The notes under the pieces: model-generated
Told to the model about the DNA's origin: nothing
The model's input: only the letters and a program-made list of their open reading frames with translations
Database searches by the model: none
DNA from: Siminovitchia acidinfaciens
GTDB lineage: Bacteria; Bacillota; Bacilli; Bacillales; Bacillaceae_C
Reading direction: 5' to 3'
Length of the DNA stretch: 64,000 nt
Assembly: GCF_003605385.1 (NCBI RefSeq)
Contig: NZ_QYTV02000005.1
Span: 62,001-126,000 of the forward strand
Made by a program: the position numbers and the translations under genes
Shown here: one piece after another, positions 18,289 through 27,900 of the stretch
Numbering within the stretch: position 1 is the first letter of the stretch
Layout of the letters: the number at the start of each line of letters is the position of its first letter

Positions 18289-20145
18289 TTATTTTGATAA
18301 AACCAGTTGCGATGCCTTTACTGCATTCAATTCCTTAGTCTTACGCTGAATGTACTTAGATAACTCCACTGTCAATTCATATCGGATAAAAGGTGTGATC
18401 AAATAAATCCCGTCAAAATACTGAACTGCAGTATCAATCAATTCCTTCGCGATAGACAGCCCTTCTTGGACCGCCTCTTCTGGGCTCCCTGCTGCACTCA
18501 TCCTTTTTCTAGTGTCGTTGGATAGCTTGATGCCAGGCACCTCATTGTGTAGGAACTCCGCATTTCTTGCGGAGACAAGCGGCATGATCCCAATATAAAT
18601 CGGAGCGTCAATATAGTTGGTCTCCTCCCACGTTTCAATAATTTTTTCCTTGCTAAATACCGGTTGTGTCAGCACGTAGTCAGCACCATATTGGATTTTT
18701 TTCGCCAGACGCTCAGCTGATTTCCCAATATTATGAACATTTGGGTTGAAAGCAGCCGCTACATGAAAATTTGTTTTCTGTTTCAGTGATTTTCCAGAAA
18801 AAGATATACCTTCATTAAATTGCTTGATAAGTTTAATCAAATCAAAAGATGTTACATCAAATACAGATGTTGCTCCAGGGAAGTCTCCAATTTTGGTCGG
18901 GTCACCAGTAATCGCTAATAAATCCCTGATACCCAGGGTGTGCAGCCCCATTAAATGAGATTGCAGGCCGATTAAATTACGGTCCCGGCATGTAATATGT
19001 ACCAAAGAGGATAGACCTATATCCCTTTTTACGAGAGATGCCATTGTCTTATTGCATATCCTTGGAGAGGCAAGTGAGTTATCAGCCACAGTCAGACCAT
19101 CAACCCCTGCATTTTTCAATGCCCTCGCTCCCTCAAAGAATTTTTCTGTGTCCAGATGTTTCGGAGTATCCAATTCAACAATGATCGAACGCCCCGCTTT
19201 CACCTTTTCGTATAGCGTTAGCCCCTCATGATGCTTCTCCTCGGAAATTATAACTCTTGGCGGCGTTTTCACCTCCTTTTCCTTTAGCGGATCCAGCCCT
19301 TTAATTCCTGCCTTCAGGGCTTTAATATGTTCGGGAGTTGTTCCACAGCATCCGCCCATTAACCGGACTCCTTCATTGCGGAAATGAAGAGCATATTCCC
19401 TGAAGTATTCAGGCTCGGAATTATAAAGGAGCTTTCCGTCGCGGTATTCCGGTAAACTGGAATTCGGATAAGCTGACAGTATGGCTTTTTTCGGTATGGG
19501 AATTGCTTCTAATGCCTTCAGCACATGATACGGACCCAGCCGGCAATTTACCCCTATGACGTCCGCCCCAAGAGCTTCCAGTCGGTTAAAAGCTTCGGAT
19601 AAATGCATACCGTTTTCAAGCACAGCCGGTTCATGCATGGAAATATTGGTGATAATTGGAATGTCCGTCACTTCTCGAGCGATTTTCAAAACAGAGGTCA
19701 ATTCATCAATGTCATAATACGTTTCCATCAATAGACCGTCCACGCCCTCCAGCAATAAGCAATAAAGCTGCTCCCTGAAGCTTCGTTTAATTTCATCCTT
19801 CAGTTTAGTGTGAAATCTCGCTCCATGGATTCCGCCAATCGATCCGACTACAAAAGCATCCTTTTTAGCTGCCTCTCTAGCAATCCTTACCGCTTCACTG
19901 TTAATCTTCTTAACACGTTCTTCTAATCCATATCTTGAGAGTTTAATATAGTTCGCCCCATAGGTATTAGTTTGGATGATATCCGCTCCAGCCTGTAAAT
20001 ATTCCTTATGGACATGTAAAATGTCATCCGGATGTGTTAGGTTCAGCTCCTCAAAACAGCGGTCTACTCCACAAGAGTAAAGAAGGGTACCTGTTGCACC
20101 GTCACCAATCATAATTTTCTCTTTCAAACTATCTAATAAATTCAA
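18289..20145 (-). CDS. yitJ: Bifunctional homocysteine S-methyltransferase / methylenetetrahydrofolate reductase (YitJ)
   Basis: The 618-residue protein fuses two enzymes. The N-terminal half is a homocysteine S-methyltransferase with DGATGTLLY, the zinc-binding Cys in GVNCRLGP and the GGCCGTTPEHI motif near residue 265. The C-terminal half, from about residue 310, is a MetF-like reductase with ELDTPK, DLLAITGDP and GADYVLTQPVF. MetF makes the 5-methyl-THF that MetE uses. The start is TTG with AGGAGG eight bases upstream, inside the end of metI (17-base overlap). In B. subtilis yitJ is a single S-box gene; here it is inside the operon. Confidence 0.93.
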   Translation of the reverse strand: MNLLDSLKEKIMIGDGATGTLLYSCGVDRCFEELNLTHPDDILHVHKEYLQAGADIIQTNTYGANYIKLSRYGLEERVKKINSEAVRIAREAAKKDAFVVGSIGGIHGARFHTKLKDEIKRSFREQLYCLLLEGVDGLLMETYYDIDELTSVLKIAREVTDIPIITNISMHEPAVLENGMHLSEAFNRLEALGADVIGVNCRLGPYHVLKALEAIPIPKKAILSAYPNSSLPEYRDGKLLYNSEPEYFREYALHFRNEGVRLMGGCCGTTPEHIKALKAGIKGLDPLKEKEVKTPPRVIISEEKHHEGLTLYEKVKAGRSIIVELDTPKHLDTEKFFEGARALKNAGVDGLTVADNSLASPRICNKTMASLVKRDIGLSSLVHITCRDRNLIGLQSHLMGLHTLGIRDLLAITGDPTKIGDFPGATSVFDVTSFDLIKLIKQFNEGISFSGKSLKQKTNFHVAAAFNPNVHNIGKSAERLAKKIQYGADYVLTQPVFSKEKIIETWEETNYIDAPIYIGIMPLVSARNAEFLHNEVPGIKLSNDTRKRMSAAGSPEEAVQEGLSIAKELIDTAVQYFDGIYLITPFIRYELTVELSKYIQRKTKELNAVKASQLVLSK

Positions 20146-21286
20146 TATGGCTGCCTCCTTTTTTATCCTCTGAAGGAACCAAGACTTCTGATTGCACTTG
20201 ATCGAATGCCTGTTTCAAATCATCTACCAGATCATCTGCATGCTCGATTCCAACGGATATTCGGAGCAGACGGTTGCTTAGGCCGTAACTTTCTCGTGTT
20301 TTTTGGGGTATATCTGCATGAGTTTGTGTCGCAGGATACGTGATAAGACTTTCCACGCCTCCCAGACTTTCAGCGAATGTAAACAGTTTTAACTTTTTTA
20401 GAAATGGCGAAACCAGTGATTCATTTGAAATCTCAAAGCTCACCATGCCGCCTTGTCCAGGAAAATACACCTTGTCAACCAAGGGATGAGCAGTTAAAAA
20501 AGAATGTACTTTCTTCGCATTCTCTTCATGCTGTTTCATACGCAAAGCCAATGTCTTCATTCCCCTGATTAAGAGCCAACAATCAAATGGCGCCAAAACA
20601 GCACCCGAAGTATTTTGACTTTCAAACAACCTTGAGCTCAATTCATGGTCACCCGATACAACCAGGCCTGCAAGTACGTCGTTATGTCCACCCAAGTACT
20701 TGGTTGCACTGTGAATGACGACATCTGCGCCGAGCTCTATGGGCCTTTGAATTAGCGGTGTATAGAAGGTGTTGTCGACAATCAACAAAAGCTGATGCTT
20801 TGCAGCAACATCTGCTGCAAACCTTAAATCCGTTTCAGTCATCAAGGGATTGGTCGGTGTTTCTATGAATATGGCTTTCGTATTTTTTTGAACGAGCTCG
20901 TTAATACTGCCCTTATCCTGATTCCAATATGAAAATTCCAGGTGGTATTTGGCAGAAAACCATTCAAATATTCTGTAAGAACCTCCATATAGATCCCTCG
21001 TGGCAATAATATGATCCCCCGACTTGAACAAGGATAAAGCTAACTGTATTGCACTCATTCCTGAACTGCAGGCAAATCCGCGGTCTCCCTTTTCCAGTTT
21101 GGCAATCGAGTCTTCCAGGACATCCCGCGTAGGATTTCCTGTTCGGATATAGTCATAACCATTTAACAATCCGATATCACCATGTCTAAAAGGCGCCGAT
21201 AAATAAATGGGAGTGTTAACTGCACCGCGAGGTTCTTCCCTGTCATTTCCTGTTTGGACAAGCAATGTTTCTCGTTTTAAAGTCAT
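20129..21286 (-). CDS. metI: MetI: cystathionine gamma-synthase / O-acylhomoserine thiolyase
   Basis: A PLP enzyme of the Cys/Met family that joins an O-acylhomoserine with cysteine or sulfide. The 385-residue protein has the PLP lysine in HSATKYLGGHND (about residue 196), YDYIRTGNPTR, and SSGMSAIQLAL. The segment VYFPGQGGMVSFEI is short compared with E. coli MetB; the same shortening is in B. subtilis MetI, so this supports MetI. The ATG has AAGGAG eight bases upstream. The lyase partner MetC, which follows metI in B. subtilis, is absent; yitJ follows directly. Confidence 0.93.
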   Translation of the reverse strand: MTLKRETLLVQTGNDREEPRGAVNTPIYLSAPFRHGDIGLLNGYDYIRTGNPTRDVLEDSIAKLEKGDRGFACSSGMSAIQLALSLFKSGDHIIATRDLYGGSYRIFEWFSAKYHLEFSYWNQDKGSINELVQKNTKAIFIETPTNPLMTETDLRFAADVAAKHQLLLIVDNTFYTPLIQRPIELGADVVIHSATKYLGGHNDVLAGLVVSGDHELSSRLFESQNTSGAVLAPFDCWLLIRGMKTLALRMKQHEENAKKVHSFLTAHPLVDKVYFPGQGGMVSFEISNESLVSPFLKKLKLFTFAESLGGVESLITYPATQTHADIPQKTRESYGLSNRLLRISVGIEHADDLVDDLKQAFDQVQSEVLVPSEDKKGGSHIEFIR

Positions 21287-21400
21287 TAGTCATTCTCCTT
21301 CCCTTTTGTGTTAGGAAGGCTTTTTTATAATATAGCTCTGTTATATTCAGCAGTTTTCGAGGAGGTCATCAGTATTGTTTTTCAGAGCCAAAAATAAAAA

Positions 21401-21551
21401 GAGCCTTCTCAACAAGAAGAAGCCTCAAAAAAAATAGGGTTCTTCTCATCTTCCAAGTTGTTTCCAACTTGCTGGATTTAGCACCTTTCCGTTTGAAACG
21501 GTGGTTGCTGAGGCGTCACAGGGCCATTCCCTCAACCTCTCTTGATAAGAA
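21401..21551 (-). ncRNA. SAM (S-box) riboswitch of the metI-yitJ-metE operon
   Basis: On the minus strand the leader contains the S-box signature in order: TTCTTATC (P1), AAGAGAGG, GAGGGAATGGCCC, TGACGCCTCAGCAACC, AAAGGTGCTAAATCC, and GATGAGAA closing P1. Downstream, GAGGCTTCT and AGAAGGCTC form a terminator stem followed by TTTTTATTTT. SAM binding should stabilise P1 and so let the terminator form, which turns the operon off when methionine is plentiful. Confidence 0.97.
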
Positions 21552-21587
21552 AAAGCTGTCTTATTAAATTGTGCTACATACTTCCCA

Positions 21588-21638
21588 AACAACAAAAAAC
21601 CGGAAATACAAACCTTTAACAAGGCTGTATTTCCGGTT
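21588..21638 (-). terminator. Extra Rho-independent terminator upstream of the S-box
   Basis: On the minus strand AACCGGAAATACA pairs perfectly with TGTATTTCCGGTT (13 pairs), with an inner CCTT-GTTA-AAGG hairpin, and is followed by TTTTTTGTTGTTT. It lies between a consensus promoter (21680-21708) and the SAM riboswitch. Confidence 0.85.
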
Positions 21639-21679
21639 GACCGGTCAATACTTATTATTGAGTTGGTAAGTTAAAGTGT

Positions 21680-21708
21680 ATTATAGGCGGTAATTTCCAT
21701 TCTGTCAA
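21680..21708 (-). promoter_or_regulatory. Consensus sigma-A promoter upstream of the S-box leader
   Basis: TTGACA (21703-21708) and TATAAT (21680-21685), both exact, are 17 bases apart on the minus strand. The start would be near 21672. A weaker alternative (TTGTTT, 18 bases, TTTAAT at 21563-21568) lies after the terminator, just before the aptamer. Confidence 0.85.
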
Positions 21709-21737
21709 CAAAAACAGAAAATTCTTTTACACATAAA

Positions 21738-22057
21738 GAAAAACACAAGGTGCGCAGCCTTAGGCTATAAGGATATGGACAAGGCGAATAGCTAGGAGGA
21801 AGCAGTTCTTCAGCCAAAACAACAAGGCAGCTGATTTCAATCAGTTCGTATGAAACTTCACTGAATTTGCTTCATGCAGTTTGTGGCGAGCTGAACAAGC
21901 CTTCCTCGATGAAGTTATAGCGATGAAGTACATTCATCCTGAATAACTTCCTTGCGACATGTGACCTCTAGCCGATGGCGCCTGGCGGACTTTGACTTTA
22001 AAGCGCACGTACTGTGACGCCGTCGCCACTACGACGTCCCGTCGGACGAGCTAGACA
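21738..22057 (+). repeat. Dispersed intergenic repeat, longest copy
   Basis: This copy of about 320 bases begins AAAAACACAAGGTGCGCAGCC and ends GACGAGCTAGACATAAC. It has the family landmarks CAGTTCTTCAGCCA, GCAGCTGATTTCAATCA, GGCGAGCTGAACAAGCC, CTTCCTCGATGAAG and CATGTGACCTCTAGCCGATG. It lies between ypbF and the met promoter. Confidence 0.65.
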
Positions 22058-22097
22058 TAACATAATATTGTAAAATTAGAAAAGTTGGTCAATCTTA

Positions 22098-22553
22098 TTA
22101 CTTGCTTTCATGGTAAAGGTTAATATCATATTGGTTCTTCATTTGATCAAAAACATGATGGCGATTCGCCCAATGCTCGCCATCCCATAGATCGCGGCTT
22201 TTCTCGATGATTTCACACCTCAGGTCATGAAACTCCGTTTCAGTTTTTTCTTTCTTTTCAAAATAAAATTTCAAGGCACCAAACAAAAGGACACCCAGCA
22301 ATAAAAGAAAGATTAGATAATTTGTCCCAAGTAATTCAGTAATGCTGTTCATAATTGAATATTCATTTGGTTTGATGACCAATGTGTAGCTGAGAAATAA
22401 TAGAGTCAAACAGTATAGAATGAAGAACGACAAAATAAAAAAATGAGTGTTTTTATAATGATCGAACTTTATCTTTTTTTCTATCAGCTTCTGTATCATT
22501 TTTTTCGTCGCTTCATCCACCTGGTCATCTAATGTAAGCATTATTTTCTCCAT
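22098..22553 (-). CDS. ypbF: YpbF family membrane protein (DUF2663)
   Basis: A 151-residue protein with two hydrophobic helices (FFILSFFILYCLTLLFLSY and LIFLLLLGVLLFGALKFYF) between charged ends. The position next to ypbE and ypbD and the size match B. subtilis YpbF. The function is unknown. AGGAGG lies eight bases before the ATG. In B. subtilis ypbG is the next gene; here ypbG is 12 kb away, beyond the cotJ and met modules. Confidence 0.8.
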   Translation of the reverse strand: MEKIMLTLDDQVDEATKKMIQKLIEKKIKFDHYKNTHFFILSFFILYCLTLLFLSYTLVIKPNEYSIMNSITELLGTNYLIFLLLLGVLLFGALKFYFEKKEKTETEFHDLRCEIIEKSRDLWDGEHWANRHHVFDQMKNQYDINLYHESK

Positions 22554-22567
22554 CCTGTATACCTCCT

Positions 22568-22880
22568 AAAGAAAAGCACAAGGCGCCCATTAATATAGGC
22601 GGCAAGACGAATTTTGATGAGGGAGCTTTTCTACTATCAGAGCAAAGCAGCTAATTTCAATCACATCATGAGAAACATCAGCGAACTTGCTTCTAGCAGC
22701 TTTGTGACGAGGGGAAACATGGGCTTCCTCGAATAATAAGCTATGCTGCAGGAACACATCACTCTGAACATTTCTCCTTGCAACTTGTAACATCAAGCCG
22801 ATGCGCCTGGCAGATATAAGGCACCACTTCCTGTGGCTCAGCCGGCAATAGGACCTCCTGTCCGTCGGAGCTAGACATAA
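22568..22880 (+). repeat. Dispersed intergenic repeat
   Basis: Begins AAGAAAAGCACAAGGCGCCC and ends GTCGGAGCTAGACATAAC, with GACGAATTTTGATGAGGGAG, CAGCTTTGTGACGAGG, CTTCCTCGAATAATAAG and the last GGCGCCTGGCAG-like part between. It separates ypbF and ypbE, which are adjacent in B. subtilis. The 99-codon minus frame over it is not a gene. Confidence 0.65.
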
Positions 22881-22929
22881 CATATCCATGTTTGAAGAGA
22901 AAATTTGGTATAATTTTATACTTGCAACT

Positions 22930-22970
22930 AAAAAAACAACCCTTCATTCAAATTGTATGAAGGGTTGTTT
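22930..22970 (-). terminator. Rho-independent terminator after ypbE
   Basis: AACAACCCTTCAT pairs with ATGAAGGGTTGTT (13 pairs), followed by TTTTTTT on the minus strand, 20 bases past the ypbE stop. Confidence 0.9.
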
Positions 22971-22989
22971 CATAGTATGAACATATATA

Positions 22990-23706
22990 TCACTGAGGAA
23001 TTGTTAACGTTTGTCCCACACTGATTTCATTGCTTCCAAGACCGTTGGCCTGCTTGATTTTTTCAACGCCATCCTGGGAACCATAATATTTTAACGCAAT
23101 CCGGAAAAGGTTTTCTCCTGGTTGGACAGTATGATATTTGGCTCTGCCTTCACTGTTTTCCCCATTTTGGTCTTCTTGTTTTTCAGTTTCCGGATTTTCA
23201 TTCACCGGTGGCTCTTGATCGTTTTTAGACTCTTCTTTTTTTCCAGATTCCTGGGCAGCAGGTTCTTTTGGTTTATCTTTTGGTTTATCTTTTGGTTTAT
23301 CTTTTGGTTTATCTTTTGGTTTATCTTTTGGTTTATCTTTTTCTTTATGTTTTATTGTATCATTATCCGACTCGTCCAAATCATCTTCTGCAGATTCTGG
23401 TTCTGTCGCCGTATCAACTGTCTCAAAAGAAACTTCTTCTCCTGAACTTCCGCTGACAGGATTCGCTTTTGAGCGATCCCCGCTATTGATAATGGACAAG
23501 ATGCCGATTGGAAGCATCAATAAGACTAGTAAAAGAATTAACGGAATCGATATCTTCATTTTCTTTTTATTACTTGGACGGGCTGTCTTCTTTTTTCTCT
23601 TTTTTCCGTGATATTCAGCCCTAGATGGGAGCATTTCTGTTTTTTCATAAATATTATTATTATCTACATCGGTTTGCTTATTGCGTCCCCTTTTATTCAT
23701 ATTCAT
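22990..23706 (-). CDS. ypbE: Membrane-anchored LysM protein YpbE
   Basis: A 238-residue protein with a basic cytoplasmic N-terminus ([15 protein letters not shown]), one membrane anchor ([17 protein letters not shown]), an acidic extracellular linker, six or so tandem DKPK tetrapeptides (about residues 124-148), another Glu/Asn-rich linker, and a C-terminal LysM domain ([18 protein letters not shown]) that binds peptidoglycan. The DKPK tract is made of perfect 12-base repeats. The ATG at 23704-23706 has GAGGGG seven bases upstream; a TTG six bases earlier is too close to it. It overlaps no gene and follows ypbD directly. Confidence 0.87.
   Translation of the reverse strand: MNMNKRGRNKQTDVDNNNIYEKTEMLPSRAEYHGKKRKKKTARPSNKKKMKISIPLILLLVLLMLPIGILSIINSGDRSKANPVSGSSGEEVSFETVDTATEPESAEDDLDESDNDTIKHKEKDKPKDKPKDKPKDKPKDKPKDKPKEPAAQESGKKEESKNDQEPPVNENPETEKQEDQNGENSEGRAKYHTVQPGENLFRIALKYYGSQDGVEKIKQANGLGSNEISVGQTLTIPQ
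23267..23341. repeat. 12-bp tandem repeat inside ypbE
   Basis: Six near-perfect units of TTTTGGTTTATC (plus strand), encoding DKPK on the minus strand. As units are a multiple of three, gain or loss changes linker length without a frameshift. Confidence 0.92.
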
Positions 23707-23708
23707 AT

Positions 23709-24311
23709 TCAATCCCCTCTTTTACAATCCTTTCGGGAAAAACCGAATTTTATATACATACCTAACAGAAAGTCTATGGTAAAATGCATGGCAATAACCG
23801 GCCATAGCTGTTGATCAGCCAGATTATATACAATTCCAATCCAAAAGCTTAATCCAATGACATTTACCAATAAGTACCAATGGGACCAATACCGTAAATG
23901 TATGATGGCAAAAATGATGCTTGCTGCTATAAGACCGAATTTTGTTTGCAATATTCCCCTAAACAGCAGCTCCTCAGAAAATGCAATAACAAAAGCCACA
24001 ACTGGTATTTGCCATAATGGCATCGTTTGGAATATTTTATTATTGATTCCGCCATCATCGTAATATCTTTTCGGCAAAACATTTATCAGGATAATATCGA
24101 TGACAACAACTACGGTTCCATTGATAACTCCCCAAAGTACCCATCTTGAATCAAATCTGAACCTTGAAAATATATCCGTTATTTGGTCAAAAAGGAACAG
24201 GCCGGCTATCAGGGAGATCCCCAACAAAATCAGCTGTGTAAGGTACAGGTGTCCTACCAGTTCCCGATGTGACATTTGCCGGATAAGTTCGGCCTGGCTT
24301 TTTTGTCGCAT
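23709..24311 (-). CDS. ypbD: CPBP-family intramembrane metalloprotease (YpbD)
   Basis: A polytopic membrane protein with the CPBP (CAAX protease/bacteriocin-processing) motifs: EELLFRG, then FAIIHLRYW and, later, [10 protein letters not shown]. These supply the Glu and His residues of the active site. Substrate unknown. I take the ATG at 24309-24311 (200 residues) because GAGTGA lies upstream, although the site is weak. The stop is three bases before the ypbE start, so the two are co-transcribed. In B. subtilis recQ and ypbB lie upstream; they are absent here. Confidence 0.85.
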   Translation of the reverse strand: MRQKSQAELIRQMSHRELVGHLYLTQLILLGISLIAGLFLFDQITDIFSRFRFDSRWVLWGVINGTVVVVIDIILINVLPKRYYDDGGINNKIFQTMPLWQIPVVAFVIAFSEELLFRGILQTKFGLIAASIIFAIIHLRYWSHWYLLVNVIGLSFWIGIVYNLADQQLWPVIAMHFTIDFLLGMYIKFGFSRKDCKRGD

Positions 24312-24567
24312 TAAAATCACTCTTTTATATACTTTGATCATTTATAAGTATGAGTTTGTAGTCCTGCATATTAAACTGATTCGCGGGACACCCTGCAGTG
24401 TGCATAGTAATTGGCGTTTTGAAATAATAAACATGCACACTAAAGGATTACAGTTTTGTTTACAAAGATTACCTTAATTTTATCATGAAACAGTTTTTTC
24501 GACTATGTTCTCGTTGATCTTCCGTTTAATAAAATAGTTCGACATTTAAGGTGGGTTCCCTTTTATG

Positions 24568-24596
24568 TTGAAATGTTGTTTGCAGAGGATTAATAT
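24568..24596 (+). promoter_or_regulatory. Candidate sigma-A promoter for fer
   Basis: TTGAAA and TAATAT, 17 bases apart, 79 bases before the fer start. The rest of the 333-base gap between ypbD and fer shows nothing else. Confidence 0.55.
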
Positions 24597-24653
24597 ATGT
24601 ATAGAAACAAATCTTCATGCCGATTGCACGTTTATCAAACAGCATTGACATAG

Positions 24654-24923
<270 letters not shown>

Positions 24924-24928
24924 TACAA

Positions 24929-24966
24929 GCAAAAGAGGGAGCTCGGCTCCCTCTTTTGCCTTTTGT
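24929..24966 (+). terminator. Rho-independent terminator after fer
   Basis: GCAAAAGAGGGAGC pairs with GCTCCCTCTTTTGC around TCG, followed by CTTTTGTT. Confidence 0.88.
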
Positions 24967-24999
24967 TAAGAATATAATCCAATCAGGTGTCTGTAATTG

Positions 25000-27900
25000 T
25001 TACATTGCGATTTTATTCTGTTCTGCCAACCTCTGCTTTTTCGCTTTCTTAAAATGAAATAATTCATAAACAACCGGTATGATCACCAATGTCAGTAAAG
25101 TGGCAACCGATAATCCGCCAATGACTACAACGGCAAGACCTTTTGATACAAGACTCCCCATTTCTTCTTTTCCCATCAAAAGCGGAACCATTGCAAAAAT
25201 TGTAGCCAATGCAGTCATGACTATCGGACGGAACCTTGTGGCACCCGCCTCAAGCAAAGCTTCCCGAATCGGCATGGTCTTTTCGTTCTGTCTTACCCGG
25301 TCAAGCAAAACAATGGCATTTGTGACAACGATTCCTATTAGCATCAATGCCCCTATCATCGATCCAATATCAATTGGTGTCCGTGAAACGAGCAGACCAA
25401 GGATTGCGCCGATCAATGCCAGCGGCAGAGTAAACAGAATGACGAGCGGTGCACGAAGCGTTTTAAATGTAAGTACCATAATCAGATAAACAAGCCCGAT
25501 GGAGACAGCCATCAATTGGAATAACTCCATAAACTGTTCAGACTGCGTACTGGCAGCTCCCCCATATTCCAACGAAACCCCTTTTGGTAAACTCAGGCCG
25601 GCAGCCTTCATATTAACTTCATTTGCAATTTTCGATAGTTTTTTAGGATCGGCTTCCACACTGACACGGACATATTCTTTTCCGTCCTTACGAAGCACAC
25701 TTGTTGGCTTCTCCGCTCTTTCGATTTTTGCAATTGATGAGAGCCTTACTGGTTTTTCATTTGCCAGAACAGAGATATCCTTTAACTCTCTTTCTGTTGT
25801 GGGGTGTACCGAGCTGTCAAGCAAGACCTGCGTATCTTTGCCATCCACCTTGATCATCCCGATTGGAAATGGGTTCAGCAATAGTTGCACCTGTCTGGCC
25901 ACTTCCTCTGTATTGGCTTTCTTTTGGTCAATATTAATATCATAGACAGTTTTAAGCTCATTTTGATTGCTTGTTACTTTCTCAACGCCCTTAATACCCT
26001 CAACTTCATCCATCACTTTCTTGGATGCTTCGATCAATTTGTTAGTGTCATTTCCGACAACGTCCAGTGTGATTGTTGAATCGCTGAAATTGACAATGGA
26101 TGCTATCATCATATCAAAGTCCGCTTCAGTATATTTTTCCTTTTGGTTTTCTATTTTATCCATCAGCTTTTCGGTATCAGCGTTCTCTTTCATTATGACA
26201 TGGAGGTTTCCCTGATTCTGAGAGTTAATTTGGCTGAACTGGGCATCCTCAGGATTCGACCCCAGGAAAGTAATGACCTCATCCACTTCGGGCTGATCTA
26301 TCAAATAGCCCTCCAGCTCTAAAATTTCCTCCTTCACTTTGGAAAAAGAAATGTCATCCGGATAAGAAACCGTTACGGACACATCGTTATCAGAAGCATC
26401 AGCCGTTCCTTTTGGCATGACAACATACATACCGACCGCTCCGACAAAAATAAAGAAAGAGAGCAAAAGCGGCACCCATTTATGCCTTAAACTCCAGTCC
26501 AATATTTTCATATATCGTTTCGGCTTTTTATACACAGGCATTTTTCCCTGCTTCAGCATACGCGAACTCATGAGAGGGACGACAATCAGCGCTACAAGAA
26601 GTGAAGACAAAAGCGCGTATGTAATCGTCAGCGCAAATGGCAGCAATAGTTCCTCGAGTGACTTTACAAGTCCCATCGGTAAAAACACGGCGACTGTTGT
26701 AAGTGTCGACGATGTGATGGCTGCTGCTACCTCTTTTGTTGAATTCACAATCACTTCATTGGAAAAATCACCGCTTTGTACTTTTCTGAAAATGTTCTCT
26801 ATGACAACAATACTATCATCCACCAGCCGTCCAACAGCAACAGCAACGGCCCCGATTGTCAATACATTCAACGTTATACCGGATTGCGACAGTAAGAATA
26901 ACGTCAGACCAAGAGACAACGGGATACTTACGACGGTTATCAGCGTCATGCGCAAATGGCGCAAAAAGACAAAAATAATTATGGTGGCAAATAATGCTCC
27001 AAGTAATACCGCTTGCATCATGCTGTCAACAGAATTTACTATGAATTCCGAGAATGAAATGAGCATGGATGCCTCAATAGCCGGTTTAAAATCCTTATTC
27101 ACTTTTGCCATTGTCTTCTCTACTTTTTTACCGACAGAAACTGCATTTGCATTGGATTCTTTATGAAGAAGCAACGCTACGGCTTCCTCCCCATTGACCC
27201 GGGTGAAGAATGTTTCACTTGAATCGCTGATGTTTACCTTTGCAATATCTTTCAGCCGAACTTCCGGTGCAATTTCCATATTCTCTAACTCTTTTATTCC
27301 TTCTATCTGTCCAACCACTTTCAGATTGGCTTTTCTCTCGTCAACCGTTTCCTCGCCTACAGCCAGTGCCAAATTCTTCCCTTGGAGCAGCCCCATCAAT
27401 GCCTGGACAGGTATATGGAGATCGGACATTTTTTCTTTATCGAGTTGTATATTCACTTGGGTTTGTTGTTTTCCATATACAAGAACGTCAGATACTCCGG
27501 TAATACCCTGAAACATGGGAACAATATCATTTTCTATCTTTTCCATGCCTTCTCTGTTAATCCCTTTTGGAAAGGAAAGGCCGATTTGCCACAAAGGAAT
27601 CATGTCCAGGTTCAATTGGGATACGATTGGCTTAGAAAATCCTTCAGGAAGCTCAATTCCGCTAATCGCCTCCTGAACCTGGGCTTTTGCTTCTTTCATG
27701 TCAATTGATGGATCTAGTGCAATATCTATGGATGAATAACCATCCGCAGATGTGGAGAATACATGCTTTTTCCCTTTGACTGAACCAATCGCCTTTTCAA
27801 TTGGCTTAGTCACCTGCTCAGCCATGGTATCGGCATCTGTTCCCTGCCCCATGACAATCACTGTTACTGCGGGATTGTTTGCGGCAGGCAAAAATTCTTT

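Noticed and set aside
21401-21638. T-box leader for the methionine operon
   Set aside because: No specifier loop or T-box core sequence is present; the S-box signature explains the leader, apart from the extra terminator.
22590-22889. 99-codon open frame on the minus strand
   Set aside because: It is inside a repeat copy; other copies do not keep the frame.
23267-23341. Short regular repeats that could suggest a CRISPR array
   Set aside because: Units of 12 bases are contiguous without spacers and encode DKPK in frame.
23122-23456. Plus-strand frames rich in Phe/Leu/Val repeats across ypbE
   Set aside because: They are the complement of the DKPK tandem repeats of ypbE and have no start signals.
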